A DNA stretch of 64,000 nt from Devosia sp. 1566. GTDB taxonomy: Bacteria > Pseudomonadota > Alphaproteobacteria > Rhizobiales > Devosiaceae. The stretch spans positions 682,001-746,000 of the forward strand of contig NZ_CP034767.1 of NCBI RefSeq assembly GCF_004005995.1, in the 5' to 3' direction. This document shows, one piece after another, positions 18,665 to 28,727 of this stretch (positions are counted from its first letter, which is position 1; each line of letters opens with the position of its first letter). Under the pieces are notes generated by a model, which worked only from the letters and a program-made list of their open reading frames with translations, made no database searches and had not been told where the DNA came from. The translations under genes and the position numbers were made by a program.

Positions 18665-18916
18665 TTTCCCAGGGACTCTGTGGTGAAAGACCGTCCTCGG
18701 CTTGGACCCGCGCCGACTAGGGCACGATGTGCCCGGTGCCCGGGGTGAGGTCGGGCCAGATCATCCGTCACCGCAGGAGATGGAGCGACCTCCACCTCAC
18801 CCGGCATTCCCGCACCGACCGTTCGTCGCGACCGCGCAGCTTGTGCGGGAACAGGAGCGATTGTGCCTGAGGTTTTCGGGGGCGGGGATAATTTTGTTGC
18901 GGGGCTGGTGCTGGCG

Positions 18917-18959
18917 CCCTCGCCCTTCGAGGCCGCTGCGCGGCACCTCAGGGTGAGGG
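18917..18959. repeat. REP-like palindromic element, copy 1
   Basis: An imperfect palindrome: CCCTCGCCCTTCGAGG on the left pairs with CCTCAGGGTGAGGG on the right around GCCGCTGCGCGGC. This style (CCCT..GAGG .. CCTC..AGGG around a G/C core) is common between genes in Hyphomicrobiales genomes. Confidence 0.6.
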
Positions 18960-19016
18960 CTGGGCGGGGCTGGTGAGTGGGCGTTAAGGTTGGAAAGAGC
19001 AGGGAGCTTTCCGGAG

Positions 19017-19063
19017 CCCTCATGGTGAGGTGCGCAGCGAAGCGTAGCCTCGAACCATGGGGG
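19017..19063. repeat. REP-like palindromic element, copy 2
   Basis: A related palindrome with arms CATGGTGAGG and CCTCGAACCATG around TGCGCAGCGAAGCGTAG. It shares the GAGG/CCTC and G/C-core design of the copy at 18917 but in the opposite internal orientation. Confidence 0.55.
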
Positions 19064-19201
19064 CGGCCATCATCAACTTGCGAGTTGCCCCACAAAGGGC
19101 GTTTGAAGACGGTGCCACAGGCTCGATTGTCAGGCCGGGATAAGTCGGTCCAAGAGTCCCGGCATCGAGTTCTTGGATAGGCCTGAACCCCCACCCTTGA
19201 T

Positions 19202-19408
19202 CCCTCCCCAAAGGGGGAGGGTGTCGACTGAAAAGGCGGTTCATCAAATGGCGGTCTAGCGACGGGCCGGTGCTGCACCCACGCAGAACCGCCACCCTTT
19301 CAGCCATTCGGGCATAGCCCTCATGGCCTTCTTGCCTCCCATCGCTCCACTGGAGCGATCGGCCGCGGTGCGGACGGCGCGAAGCTCCACAAGGGGAGGG
19401 TGTCGACT
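19202..19408. repeat. Direct repeat pair GGGGAGGGTGTCGACT
   Basis: The sequence AAGGGGGAGGGTGTCGACT at 19211-19229 recurs with one G fewer at 19391-19408. The first copy is also the right arm of a hairpin, CCCTCCCC-AAA-GGGGGAGGG (19203-19221). Confidence 0.6.
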
Positions 19409-19431
19409 CAGGGGCTGTCCCGCACGCCCAC

Positions 19432-19459
19432 AAAAAAGCCCCCGGCTGGTGCCGGGGGC
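19432..19459 (-). terminator. Rho-independent terminator of the gcv operon
   Basis: Read on the minus strand, GCCCCCGGC-ACCA-GCCGGGGGC is a perfect 9-bp stem followed at once by six T. It lies 30 bp after the gcvPB stop. Confidence 0.9.
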
Positions 19460-19488
19460 TGCAGTCAAGTTCCCAATGCGGCAGCGGC

Positions 19489-21033
19489 TTATTCCGCCGC
19501 TTGCGCCAGCTCGGTGGGTTCCCAGCGCAGGATGGGACTGCGGGCGGCGCGGGTTTCGTCGAGCCGACGGCGAGGGGCCTTGGTGGGGGCGGCGGTGAAG
19601 CGCTCGCTATTGCCCGCCTTGGCTGCGGTCGCCAGTTCCACCATCACATCGCAGAATTGGTCGAGCGTCTGCTTGCTTTCGCTTTCGGTGGGCTCGATCA
19701 GCATGGCGCCGTGCACGACCAGCGGGAAATACATGGTCATGGGGTGGAAACCCTCGTCGATCAGCGCCTTGGCGAAATCGAGAGTCGAAACCCCGGTATC
19801 CTTGAGGAAGCTGTCGTCAAACAGCGCCTCGTGCATGGTGGGATAATCGGGGAACGGCACCGAGAACAGATGCCGCAGGCGCGCCTTGATGTAGTTGGCG
19901 TTGAGCACCGCATCCTCGGCGGCTTGGGCGAGGCCATCGGCGCCGTGGCTGAGCATATAGGTGAGGGCGCGGACATACATGCCCATCTGGCCGTGAAAAG
20001 CCGTGACGCGGCCAAGGGCCTGGTCCTGCACATGTTCCACCAGTTCCAGCCCATCACCGCTGTTGCGCACGAAGGGGACCGGCGCAAAGGGTGCCAGCGC
20101 CTCCGACAACACCACCGGACCGGCACCGGGCCCGCCGCCGCCATGGGGTGTCGAGAAGGTCTTGTGCAGGTTGATATGCATGGCGTCGATGCCAAGATCG
20201 CCCGGGCGGACCACCCCCATGATGGCGTTGAAATTGGCGCCATCGCAGTAAAAGAACGCCCCGGCATCATGCACGGCCTGGGCAATCTCGATCACTTCGG
20301 GCTCAAAGAGGCCGCAGGTGTTGGGATTGGTCAGCATGATGGCCGCGACTTCGGGCGACAATGCCGCCTTGACCGCTTCCACATCGACGGTGCCATCGGC
20401 GCGGGCGGGCACGGCCTTGACCGAATAGCCGAGGAAGGCGGCGGTGGCCGGATTGGTGCCATGGGCGCTTTCGGGCACCAGCACGACAGTGCGGTGCGCC
20501 TGACCGGCGGCTTCCTGAGCCGCTTTGATCGCCATCATGCCCAAGAGCTCACCGTGCGCGCCGGCCTTGGGGGAGAGGGCCACAGCGGCGGTGTTGGTGA
20601 GGGTCATCAGCCAATGGCTGAGCTGGTTCATCAGCTCGAGCGCACCCTGCACGGTGGAAACCGGCTGGAGCGGGTGGATGTCAGCAAAGCCGGGCAGCCG
20701 CGCCATCTTCTCGTTGAGGCGCGGATTGTGCTTCATCGTGCACGAGCCCAAGGGATACATGCCGCTGTCGATGGAATGGTTCATGCGCGAGAGGCGCACA
20801 TAGTGACGCATGGCTTCGGGCTCGGTGAGCCCGGCCAGGTCGAGCTTGGCCTTGCGGCCAAAACCGCCCAAGCGATCACTGGCAAGCTCCACCTCGGGCA
20901 GATCGACCCCTGAATGCTCGGTATCGCCGATCTCGAACAGCAGCGGTTCATCGGGGATGAGTGCCGAGCCAGAGGCGCTGGTGCTGCCGCCGGTGCCGAT
21001 ACCGGAGGGCCGACCCTGATTGTTCATGCTCAT
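19489..21033 (-). CDS. gcvPB: Glycine dehydrogenase (decarboxylating) subunit 2
   Basis: C-terminal, PLP-binding half of the split P-protein, which decarboxylates glycine and transfers the aminomethyl group to lipoyl-GcvH. 514 residues. The PLP lysine is in [16 protein letters not shown], preceded by [30 protein letters not shown] near residue 97 is typical of this subunit. The ATG overlaps the gcvPA stop as ATGA, so translation is coupled. It is the last gene of the riboswitch-controlled operon and is followed by a strong terminator. The C-terminus is Arg/Ala-rich and variable. Confidence 0.96.
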   Translation of the reverse strand: MSMNNQGRPSGIGTGGSTSASGSALIPDEPLLFEIGDTEHSGVDLPEVELASDRLGGFGRKAKLDLAGLTEPEAMRHYVRLSRMNHSIDSGMYPLGSCTMKHNPRLNEKMARLPGFADIHPLQPVSTVQGALELMNQLSHWLMTLTNTAAVALSPKAGAHGELLGMMAIKAAQEAAGQAHRTVVLVPESAHGTNPATAAFLGYSVKAVPARADGTVDVEAVKAALSPEVAAIMLTNPNTCGLFEPEVIEIAQAVHDAGAFFYCDGANFNAIMGVVRPGDLGIDAMHINLHKTFSTPHGGGGPGAGPVVLSEALAPFAPVPFVRNSGDGLELVEHVQDQALGRVTAFHGQMGMYVRALTYMLSHGADGLAQAAEDAVLNANYIKARLRHLFSVPFPDYPTMHEALFDDSFLKDTGVSTLDFAKALIDEGFHPMTMYFPLVVHGAMLIEPTESESKQTLDQFCDVMVELATAAKAGNSERFTAAPTKAPRRRLDETRAARSPILRWEPTELAQAAE

Positions 21034-22373
21034 GCCAGTTCCTCCGTCAGAGCCGCGGTAAGGGCGGCGATATCGGACTCGGTGGTGAGTTCGGTCGCGG
21101 CCACAATGATGAAATTCTCCACCTCGGGATCACCCGGCAGTAGGCGGCTCGCGGGCACCCCAGCCAGGATTCCCCGATCGGCGAGCCGCTCGACAAGGCC
21201 AGCAGCCGACTGGGTGACCCGGATGGTCATCTCATTAAAGAAGGTCGCATTGAGCACCTCTATGCCTGCAATCCCGGCCAGCGCATCGGCCAGCCGCATC
21301 GCATTGGCATGGTTGAGGCGGGCCAGGCGCACAAAGCCCGCCTCGCCCAAGAGCGCCATATGGATGGAGAAGGCCAGGGCGCAAAGCCCGGAATTGGTGC
21401 AGATGTTGGACGTGGCTTTCTCGCGGCGGATGTGCTGCTCGCGGGTGGACAGCGTCAGCACGAAGCCGCGATTCCCGTCGGCGTCAACGGTTTCGCCGCA
21501 AAGACGACCCGGCATTTGGCGAATGAATTCCTTCTTGGTCGCCATGAGCCCAAGATAGGGGCCGCCGTAGTTGAGGGCATTGCCGATCGACTGGCCTTCG
21601 CCGACGACGATATCGGCACCCAGGGCGCCGGGCGCTTCGATGAGCCCTAGTGACACGATTTCGGTGATGACGACGATCAGCAGCGCGCCCTGGGCATGAG
21701 CGGCATCGGCGGCCGCCTGCAGATCACGCAAATGACCAAAGAAATCGGGGGTCTGCACGACGATGGCGGCGGTTTGCCCATCGATATGGTCGAGCAGGTC
21801 GCCCTGGCCCTCGGGGGAGGGGGAGAGGCAGACGAGATCGGGATCGTCCTTGAGATAGGAGCGGACCACATCGCGATATTGGGGATGGAGGCCCCCCGAC
21901 AGCACGATCTTGCGCCGGCGCGTGAGGCGCCGGGCCATCAGCACCGCTTCAGCGGTGGCGGTGGAGCCATCGTAAAGCGAGGCATTGGCCACATCCATGC
22001 CGGTGAGCTTGGCGACCTGGGTCTGGAACTCAAACAGCATCTGCAGGGTGCCCTGCGAGATTTCGGGCTGATAGGGCGTATAGGCGGTGAGCCATTCCGA
22101 GCGCTGGATCAGGTGATCGACCGTGGCGGGCACATGATGGCGATAGGCACCGGCGCCGAGAAAGAACGGGCCATCCCCCGCGGCATGGTTCATGCCGGCA
22201 AGGCGGCGCATATGCGCCTCGACCAGATATTCGGGGCTGTGCGCGGGCAGGTCGAGATCAAAGGATTTGAGGGCGCCTGCGGGCACGGCGCTGAACAGCG
22301 CCTCGACGCTCGTGGCGCCGATCACATTGAGCATGGCGGACCGTTCGGCCGCCGAGTGGGGAAGGTAGCGCAT
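21030..22373 (-). CDS. gcvPA: Glycine dehydrogenase (decarboxylating) subunit 1
   Basis: N-terminal half of the split P-protein, 447 residues, forming the decarboxylase with GcvPB. The start [19 protein letters not shown] is the usual one. [39 protein letters not shown] and [19 protein letters not shown] are signature segments. The gene lies 12 bp after gcvH and overlaps gcvPB by 4 bp. The two-subunit arrangement contrasts with the single-chain GcvP of enterics. Confidence 0.96.
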   Translation of the reverse strand: MRYLPHSAAERSAMLNVIGATSVEALFSAVPAGALKSFDLDLPAHSPEYLVEAHMRRLAGMNHAAGDGPFFLGAGAYRHHVPATVDHLIQRSEWLTAYTPYQPEISQGTLQMLFEFQTQVAKLTGMDVANASLYDGSTATAEAVLMARRLTRRRKIVLSGGLHPQYRDVVRSYLKDDPDLVCLSPSPEGQGDLLDHIDGQTAAIVVQTPDFFGHLRDLQAAADAAHAQGALLIVVITEIVSLGLIEAPGALGADIVVGEGQSIGNALNYGGPYLGLMATKKEFIRQMPGRLCGETVDADGNRGFVLTLSTREQHIRREKATSNICTNSGLCALAFSIHMALLGEAGFVRLARLNHANAMRLADALAGIAGIEVLNATFFNEMTIRVTQSAAGLVERLADRGILAGVPASRLLPGDPEVENFIIVAATELTTESDIAALTAALTEELA

Positions 22374-22385
22374 GAGGGGGTCCGC

Positions 22386-22751
22386 CTAGAGCGTCAGTTC
22401 GGCATAGCCGTCGGCGTCAAGCAGGGTGTCGAGCTCGGCGGCATTGGCAATTTCAACCTTGAACAGCCAACCCTGCGCTTCAGGATCGCTGTTGATGAGG
22501 CCGGGCTGGCCGGAAAGGGCCGGATTGACCTCGGTGACGGTGCCCGACACCGGAGCATAGATCTCGGACGCGGCCTTGACCGATTCCACGACGGCGGCTT
22601 CGGCGCCCTTGGTCAGCTGCTTGCCGACTTCGGGCAGCTCGACAAAGACGATATCGCCCAGCTGTTCCTGCGCATAAGGCGTGATGCCGACAATGCCGGT
22701 GGTGCCTTCAACGCGGATATATTCGTGCTCGGGAGTGAACTTGGTGGTCAT
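22386..22751 (-). CDS. gcvH: Glycine cleavage system H protein
   Basis: Lipoyl carrier that shuttles the aminomethyl group between P, T and L proteins. 121 residues, normal length. The lipoylated Lys59 is in VVESVKAASEIYAPVSG. The start MTTKFTPEHEYIRVEG is the family N-terminus; the open frame upstream overlaps gcvT out of frame. GAGAAGGC-like sequence lies upstream of the ATG. The gene starts 13 bp after gcvT. Confidence 0.96.
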   Translation of the reverse strand: MTTKFTPEHEYIRVEGTTGIVGITPYAQEQLGDIVFVELPEVGKQLTKGAEAAVVESVKAASEIYAPVSGTVTEVNPALSGQPGLINSDPEAQGWLFKVEIANAAELDTLLDADGYAELTL

Positions 22752-22764
22752 GGGAGAAGGCCTC

Positions 22765-23934
22765 TCAGCTGGCTTTGGCTTTGCGGAAATAGCGGTGGGG
22801 AACGAACGGAGTGGCGACGACCTCGGCGGGCTGGCTGCGGCCACGCACGGAGACGAGGAGCCTTGTGCCCGGTTCGGCCTGGGCGGGTGGCACAAAGCCA
22901 AGGGCGATGGCCTTGCCCAGCGATGGGGCAAAGCCGCCGCTGGTGACAACGCCAATCGGGGCGCCGGCGGCGTCGAGGATCTCGGCGCCTTCACGGGCCG
23001 GGGCGCCTTCAACCAGAAGGCCCACACGCACGCTGCTCAACTGGCCCTCGCGTTCGGCAAGGATGCGGGTGGCGCCGGGGAAATCACCCGCTTCGCGGCG
23101 GCGCTTGCTCACGGCAAAGCCGAGCCCCGCTTCAATGGGGGAAATGGTGGGGTTGAGGTCATGCCCGTAAAGCGGGAGTCCCGCTTCGAGGCGCAGGCTG
23201 TCGCGAGCGCCAAGGCCAATCGGATTGACGCGCTCATCGGTCACTAGCTGGTCCCAAAGAGCAGGCGCATCAGCGGCGGGCACGAGGATTTCAAAGCCAT
23301 CTTCGCCGGTATAGCCGGAGCGGGCGACAAGGAGCTGCCCGTGCGCCCAAGGGAAGGCGGCATAGGTCATGAAGCCGAGATCGCCGGCGCCGGGGAGGAG
23401 CGCGCCGAGTACGGCAACGGCTTCGGGTCCCTGTAGCGCCAGCAGCGCCTGATCGGCATCGGCGCGCACGAGGGTCGCGCGATCACCGGCGGCCGCTTCG
23501 ATGCGGGCGAAATCGGCGTCCTTGGTGCCGGCATTGACGACGATGTAAAGCTCGCCGCCCGCCTGGGACGAGCGGGCGACCATCAAGTCGTCAAGCGCGC
23601 CGCCTTGCTCGTTGAGCAGCAGGGTGTAGCGAATCTGGCCCGGCTTGAGGCCGAGGATGTCGCCGCAGATCAGGGGCTCGATGATCGCCGCAATGGCGGC
23701 ATGGTCGGCCTCGGCATCGCCGCTGGGATGGTTGAGGCGCAAAAAGCTCGGGCCCATATGGCTGACATCGAAGAGCCCGGCATGGTCGCGCGTCCATTTG
23801 TGTTCGGCCATGATGCCGAGCGGATACTGGACGGGGAGATTATAGCCGCCAAAGGGCACCATGCGCCCACCGGCAGCGAGGTGGCGCTCATAAAGCGGCG
23901 TGGTCTTGAGAGCTTCGGCGGCGAGTTGGGCCAT
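22765..23934 (-). CDS. gcvT: Aminomethyltransferase (glycine cleavage T protein)
   Basis: Releases ammonia from aminomethyl-lipoyl-GcvH and forms 5,10-methylene-THF. 389 residues. Family segments include TTPLYERHLAAGGRMVPFGG, the catalytic-Asp region HAGLFDVSHMG, GYTGEDGFEILVPA and ARDSLRLEAGLPLYGHDLN. The ATG at 23934 (MAQLAAEALKTTPLYE) is preferred to an open frame running 80 bp upstream, because that stretch is the riboswitch leader. It is the first gene of the operon. Confidence 0.95.
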   Translation of the reverse strand: MAQLAAEALKTTPLYERHLAAGGRMVPFGGYNLPVQYPLGIMAEHKWTRDHAGLFDVSHMGPSFLRLNHPSGDAEADHAAIAAIIEPLICGDILGLKPGQIRYTLLLNEQGGALDDLMVARSSQAGGELYIVVNAGTKDADFARIEAAAGDRATLVRADADQALLALQGPEAVAVLGALLPGAGDLGFMTYAAFPWAHGQLLVARSGYTGEDGFEILVPAADAPALWDQLVTDERVNPIGLGARDSLRLEAGLPLYGHDLNPTISPIEAGLGFAVSKRRREAGDFPGATRILAEREGQLSSVRVGLLVEGAPAREGAEILDAAGAPIGVVTSGGFAPSLGKAIALGFVPPAQAEPGTRLLVSVRGRSQPAEVVATPFVPHRYFRKAKAS

Positions 23935-23997
23935 AAACGCATCCCGGAAAATGAACAAGGCGACACGACTACATCCGCCCTGCGGCGAATGGCGTGC

Positions 23998-24170
23998 CCC
24001 CTCTGTCCTCGACACCTGAGAGATTTCCCGGCTGAGCGCCGGTTGCTCCTTCGGTGGGACCGCAGCGTGCGGTCCGCTTTCCAGAGTTATCGCGTAAACT
24101 GCGGTCCTTTTGCCTGAGAGTTTCCGGGGCGGTTGCTCCTTCGGCGCTGGAGAAACCCAGTCTCTCCCGC
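23998..24170 (-). promoter_or_regulatory. Tandem glycine riboswitch upstream of gcvT
   Basis: On the minus strand two glycine aptamers follow each other. Aptamer 1 opens with GCGGGAGAGAC and has CCGAAGGAGCAA and AACTCTCAGGCAAAAGGACC. Aptamer 2 repeats CCGAAGGAGCAA and AATCTCTCAGGT and closes with ACAGAGG, which can pair with ACTCTGG of the linker. These are the conserved elements of the class. The second aptamer ends about 64 nt before the gcvT ATG. Glycine binding is expected to switch the operon on. No strong terminator is visible in the short expression platform, so control of translation initiation is possible. Confidence 0.93.
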
Positions 24171-24328
24171 AGTGGCGGCAACATGCTGGAGATTCTCGGA
24201 GCCGTCAATCGACTCCTTGTGTTGGTCCCGGCCATCGCAGAGCGGTGATGGAGCCAGCGCTACAGGCAACGGGTTTTGCCAGCACGCTACGCGGGCGCTA
24301 GGGTGCGGCGAGCTTGGGGAGATCACCG

Positions 24329-24811
24329 ATGCAAAGCCTTGGTCCTGTTGCACTAGCCGTAACGCTGATCGCAAGCCTCGTGCCGGTGAGCAGGGCCGCG
24401 GAACTGGCGCCGCTTGTCGGCATGATCAATCCGCAGAGTTTGCCGCCTTACCCATCGGAGGCGGCGCAGCAAGCCGGGCTGGATGATCTCTCGCCCGCCC
24501 TCAAGCGCTGCATAGCTGTTTATCGGCTGCATTATGCCTTGCAGCAGCAGGGGCAGGGCGCCACGGATGATCCGACGATCTATGCTCCCGAAGATGGCGC
24601 TTTGTTCCTTCGGGTGGCGAGCCAGCAAGCGCAGATCCCGAGCATTACGGCGGCGGTGGCGCAAGTGGCCGGGGAAATCGAGCCCATCCTCGCCGCTTAT
24701 ACCGATCGCGTGGTCGAGAACATCAAGGCGGGAACGCCGGCGGTGGACGAGCTGATCGCTGGCGATCTGGAGCAGTGCCGCGCCGTGGCGATGGCGCTCA
24801 AGGCGTCCTAG
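24329..24811 (+). CDS. Hypothetical exported protein
   Basis: A 160-residue protein with a signal peptide (about 1-25, ending VSRAAE) and an alpha-helical mature part. It begins LVGMINPQSLPPYPSEAAQQ and contains two Cys (LKRCIAVYRL and LEQCRAVAM) that might pair. GGGGAG at 24316-24321 supports the ATG at 24329. It diverges from the gcv operon. I do not recognise the family, and the context gives no functional hint. Confidence 0.7.
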   Translation: MQSLGPVALAVTLIASLVPVSRAAELAPLVGMINPQSLPPYPSEAAQQAGLDDLSPALKRCIAVYRLHYALQQQGQGATDDPTIYAPEDGALFLRVASQQAQIPSITAAVAQVAGEIEPILAAYTDRVVENIKAGTPAVDELIAGDLEQCRAVAMALKAS

Positions 24812-25089
24812 GCGGGCCCACGCCGGCCCCGAATCGGATCACCGCACCAGGGGCAGCAGGCGATGGCGACCCCTTCGTTGAGCGCGAAGAACCCGTCGCC
24901 GCTGACAGGGAGCAGATAAAAGAGATTGCTCGCCTGCGCGCCTTCGCCCACCAGTTCGGGGCTGACAAAGATCAGTTGATCTTCCACGGCCTGGGCCAGT
25001 TGCCCGCATGAGCAGACTGGGCGCTCCGCCCAGCCAAATTGCCCCCAGACATCGTCGGCACTGACCTCGACGCGCCGCAGCATATCCAT
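24808..25089 (-). CDS. Small putative zinc-ribbon protein
   Basis: A 93-residue protein with two cysteine clusters: CSCG at about residue 27 and CCPWCG at about residue 78, near the C-terminus. Together they could bind one zinc. Between them is a helical region, QLAQAVEDQLIFVSPELVGE. The Cys-pair spacing argues that this frame is coding although the gene overlaps the end of the convergent hypothetical gene by 4 bp. The function is unknown; it lies downstream of smc on the same strand and could be read through from it. Confidence 0.6.
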   Translation of the reverse strand: MDMLRRVEVSADDVWGQFGWAERPVCSCGQLAQAVEDQLIFVSPELVGEGAQASNLFYLLPVSGDGFFALNEGVAIACCPWCGDPIRGRRGPA

Positions 25090-25157
25090 CTCGCATCATC
25101 CCATGCACTTCGCCGCACGGACAACCCTTGGGGCCGGTCACGGGTTCACAGCGAGCG

Positions 25158-28100
25158 CTAAACGGCTTCGAGGAAGCTCTCGGCGGTGCGCAGGTCGACC
25201 GAGACGAGCTGGCTGACGCCGCGTTCGGCCATGGTGACGCCGAACAGGCGATCCATGCGGCTCATGGTGATGGGGTTGTGCGTGATGCACAGGAACCGCG
25301 TTTCGGTGCGCTCGCGCATGGAATCGAGCAGGTTGCAGAAGCGCTCCACATTGGCGTCGTCGAGCGGAGCATCCACTTCGTCGAGCACGCAGATCGGCGC
25401 CGGGTTGGACAAGAACACCGCAAAGATCAGCGACAGCGCGGTCAGGGCCTGCTCGCCGCCGGACAGGAGGGTCATGGTTGCGGGCTTCTTGCCGGGCGGG
25501 CAGGCGATGATCTCGAGGCCCGCCTGGAGCGGGTCGTCGCTTTCCACAAATTGCAGCTCGGCGGTGCCGCCGCCAAACAGGGTGGTGAACAGCTCGCGGA
25601 AATAGCCGTTGACGCGCTCAAAGGCTTCGGTGAGCCGGGCGCGGCCCTCGCGGTTGAGCACACCGATGCCGGTGCGCAGCTTGGCGATGGCCTCGATCAG
25701 GTCATTGCGATCCTTGACCATGGCGTCGAGCCGGGCCTGGGTTTCCACCGCCTCGGCTTCGGCGGAAAGATTGACCCCGCCCAGGCGGTCGCGCTCGGCG
25801 CGCAGGCGCTCGAGCTTGCTTTCGGTATCGGCTTCGGCGGGAAGGGCCTGGTGCGGCTTGATGCCTGAAGCTTCAAGCGTGCGGCTGGCGGGGATGCCCA
25901 GGGTTTCCTGCACTTGTCGTTCTACGGCGCGCAGGCTCGCCATGTGGCCATTGAGGCGCTCCTCGACGCGGGTGAGCTCGATGCGCACCTCGGCCAGGGC
26001 GGCGGCGGCGCTCTTGTGGGCCGCATCGGCCTCGCGCCAGCGGGTTTGGGCGAGTTCAACCTCGTGCCGGGCCGCCTCGTGATCGCGGCGGGCGTTCTCA
26101 ATCTGGCGTTCAAGCTTGCTGCGCTGTTCGGCAAAGCCATCCGGGGTTTCGTCGCTGCCGTCGAGCTGCGCCTGCGCTTCGGCGCGGCGCCCCTCGAGGG
26201 TTTGCAGTTGGGCCAGCGCCGCATCGCGCCGGCGCGCCCAGTTGGCGGCTTCCCCTTGCAACTGGGCGAGCCGGCTGTCGCGCAGGCGGGCATCGGCTTC
26301 GAGGCTGACCAGGCGGTTGCGCGCGGTTTCGGCACCCTCGCGCAACTCGCGCAGGCGCCGCTGCCGGGTTTGCGCCAGCGCCGCTGTTTCGGTGTCTTCG
26401 TTAAGCTCGGCCAGGGCGTCGGCCGCGTCCTCGCGACTTCGCTCGGCCTCGGTGATGGCCGTGGCGAGCTGATTGCGCGCCGCTTCAAACGCACTGCGTT
26501 GCGACGCAAGATCGGCCAGCGCGCGTTCGGCGGCGTTGACGCCGTCCTGCGCCTGCGTCACGGCGCGCTGGGCCCGGCGCCAGCCCTCGCGGCCATCGCG
26601 CTCATTGGTGCGCGCCAGATCGAGCGCTGAAGTGAGGGTTTCCACCTCGCGCTTCCAGCTGTTGCGCTCGCCCTTGGCGCGGGTGATGTCGGCATCGAGC
26701 TCGGCGAGCCGATTGCGTTGCGCCAGCCGCTGGGCGGCAGGGCTTGGGGCATCAGCGGCGGCCACAAAGCCGTCCCAGCGCCACAGCGCACCATCAAGGG
26801 TGACGAGGCGTTGGCCGGGGCGCAGCGCTTGTTGCAGATCGGCGCCATCGGCGGCATGGACCACGCCGATCTGGTCGAGCCGACGCTTGAGCGCCGGGCT
26901 GCCGGCGACATAGCGCGAGAGAGGCTCGGCGCCCTGAGGGAGGGCGGGATCATCGGAGCCATCGAGCGCCTCGCCCCAATGGAGGGGCGCATCGGGATCG
27001 GTGGAGGCTTCCAGATCATCGCCGAGCGCCGCGCCAAGGGCGGTCTCAAAGCCGGGCTCAACCTGTAGGTCGTCGACCACGGCGCGCCACATGCGATCGG
27101 TGAGATCGAGCATTTTGAGGAGGGTCGAGGCTTCCGCATCGAGCGCAATCAGCGCTGCTTCAATGGCCTGAAGGCGCGGCCGGGCGACGTCGATCCGGGC
27201 CTGGGCGGCAAGGGTGGCCTGTTCGGCGGCAAGGGTCGTCCGTTCAGCTTGCCCGAGGGCCTGCTGTGCGGCCCGCAGGGCATTGCGTTGCTCAAGCAGG
27301 GTCTGGTCGGCCTCTCCACGCGCATGGAGTGCGGCGGCGTCGCGGGCCAGATCGGCGGCTTGTGCCTTCAGCTTGGCGACCCGACGAGCAGCGTCTTCGA
27401 GATAGCGCTGGGCGGAGGCGCGGCGGGCTTGTTCTTCGGCCAGGGCCTGCTCGGCCACACGCGCTTGTGCTTCCGCTTCGATGACCTCGGCGCGAACAGC
27501 CTCGGCAGCATCTTGGGCTTCGGCCAGGGCCTCAGCAGCGGCTTCGGCTTCGCTTTCGAGGCGCTCGGTTTCAGCCTGGCTCGCTTCCAGCGCTGTTTCG
27601 CTGTCGCGCAGTTGTTGTTCTTCGCGCGTGCGGTCGGCGGCGAGTTGTTCCAGACGCCGTTCCAGTTCGGAGCGTCGTGCGTGGCTGCGTTGTTCCTGCT
27701 CGGCCAGTTGCTCGGCCAGGATGGTGTAGCGCTGCAAGACGGCCGCGGCGACCGTTTCGCGCTCGCGCAGGGGCTCGAGTGCGGCTTCCGCCTCGTCGAG
27801 CAATTCCTGGGCCTGCCGTTCCTTGTTGGTCGCGTCACCCAAGCGGCGGATCAGCACCGCCTGGTTGGCTTCCGATTCCTTTTCGGCAAACACCGCTGCG
27901 ACCCAGCGCAGATGGAATAGCGTAGCCTCGGCGCGGCGGATATCGCCCGAAAGGCCGCGATAGCGGATGGCGAGGCGCGACTGGCGCTTGAGCACGTCGA
28001 GCTGGGTTTCGACCTGGGCGATGATGTCATCGACCCGCTCGAGGTTCTGCTCGGCGGCGCGCAGGCGCAGCTCGGCCTCGTGACGGCGCGAATGGAGCCC

Positions 28101-28613
28101 CGAAATGCCAGCGGCTTCCTCGAGCAGGGCGCGCCGGGCGGTGGGCTTGGCCGAGATCAGCTCGCCAATCTGGCCCTGGCGCACCATGGCGGGGGAATGG
28201 GCTCCGGTGGAGGCATCGGCAAACAGCAGTTGCACGTCGCGGGCGCGCACTTCGCGGCCATTGACGCGATAAACCGAGCCGGCCTCGCGCTCGATGCGGC
28301 GGCTGACCTGGAGCTCGTCGGCGGTGTTGAGGGCGGCAGGGGCGGTGCGATCGGAGTTGTCGAGCACCAGCGTCACTTCCGCCGAATTGCGGCCGGGCCG
28401 GCTTCCCGAGCCCGAAAAGATCACATCATCCATGCCCGACGCGCGCATGGCCCGATAGGAGCTTTCGCCCATGGCCCAGCGCATGGCTTCCACGAGATTG
28501 GATTTGCCGCAGCCATTAGGACCGACGATGCCCGTGAGGCCCGGCTCCATCTGGAGCACGGTTTCTTCGGCAAAGCTTTTAAAGCCATGCAGGCGCAGTT
28601 GGGAGAACTTCAT
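25158..28613 (-). CDS. smc: Chromosome segregation protein SMC
   Basis: ATPase of the SMC-ScpAB condensin-like complex that compacts and segregates the chromosome. 1151 residues. The Walker A motif is G31-P-N-G-C-G-K-S38 in [20 protein letters not shown]. Two long coiled coils (about 165-500 and 650-960) flank a Gly-poor hinge (about 510-640). The ABC signature [16 protein letters not shown] and Walker B region [14 protein letters not shown] are at the C-terminal head. I chose the ATG at 28613 ([17 protein letters not shown]); a GTG three codons upstream is possible. It lies downstream of dsbA and dciA, an order common in Hyphomicrobiales. Confidence 0.96.
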   Translation of the reverse strand: MKFSQLRLHGFKSFAEETVLQMEPGLTGIVGPNGCGKSNLVEAMRWAMGESSYRAMRASGMDDVIFSGSGSRPGRNSAEVTLVLDNSDRTAPAALNTADELQVSRRIEREAGSVYRVNGREVRARDVQLLFADASTGAHSPAMVRQGQIGELISAKPTARRALLEEAAGISGLHSRRHEAELRLRAAEQNLERVDDIIAQVETQLDVLKRQSRLAIRYRGLSGDIRRAEATLFHLRWVAAVFAEKESEANQAVLIRRLGDATNKERQAQELLDEAEAALEPLRERETVAAAVLQRYTILAEQLAEQEQRSHARRSELERRLEQLAADRTREEQQLRDSETALEASQAETERLESEAEAAAEALAEAQDAAEAVRAEVIEAEAQARVAEQALAEEQARRASAQRYLEDAARRVAKLKAQAADLARDAAALHARGEADQTLLEQRNALRAAQQALGQAERTTLAAEQATLAAQARIDVARPRLQAIEAALIALDAEASTLLKMLDLTDRMWRAVVDDLQVEPGFETALGAALGDDLEASTDPDAPLHWGEALDGSDDPALPQGAEPLSRYVAGSPALKRRLDQIGVVHAADGADLQQALRPGQRLVTLDGALWRWDGFVAAADAPSPAAQRLAQRNRLAELDADITRAKGERNSWKREVETLTSALDLARTNERDGREGWRRAQRAVTQAQDGVNAAERALADLASQRSAFEAARNQLATAITEAERSREDAADALAELNEDTETAALAQTRQRRLRELREGAETARNRLVSLEADARLRDSRLAQLQGEAANWARRRDAALAQLQTLEGRRAEAQAQLDGSDETPDGFAEQRSKLERQIENARRDHEAARHEVELAQTRWREADAAHKSAAAALAEVRIELTRVEERLNGHMASLRAVERQVQETLGIPASRTLEASGIKPHQALPAEADTESKLERLRAERDRLGGVNLSAEAEAVETQARLDAMVKDRNDLIEAIAKLRTGIGVLNREGRARLTEAFERVNGYFRELFTTLFGGGTAELQFVESDDPLQAGLEIIACPPGKKPATMTLLSGGEQALTALSLIFAVFLSNPAPICVLDEVDAPLDDANVERFCNLLDSMRERTETRFLCITHNPITMSRMDRLFGVTMAERGVSQLVSVDLRTAESFLEAV

Positions 28614-28727
28614 GGCTGGCACACCAGGACGCGCCGGCCGCGGCTATCGGGATTGAGGAAGGTCGGGACGAGACTGCGCCCAGGCTTCCCGATCCCACCT
28701 AGGGAAAGGGAAGCCGTGGGCATGCAA

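Larger units (their letters stand above)
18522..19431. repeat. Gene-free region rich in inverted and direct repeats
   Basis: About 910 bp without a credible gene. It contains several perfect or near-perfect inverted repeats: CCGGGCG/CGCCCGG at 18539-18563, CATGGGGCGAG/CTCGCCCCATG at 18592-18664 with an inner GAGGTG-GAACT-CACCTC, and TTCCCGCAC/GTGCGGGAA at 18807-18851. Two palindromic elements of related design (18917-18959, 19017-19063) and a duplicated 18-nt sequence (19211-19229, 19391-19408) follow. The octamer GGTGAGGT or its complement recurs through the left half. This looks like an accumulation of REP/BIME-like intergenic elements between two convergent transcription units. Confidence 0.65.

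Noticed and set aside
19323..19598. Plus-strand frames at the right end of the repeat region
   Set aside because: They cross the gcv terminator and enter gcvPB antisense; composition matches repeats, not protein.
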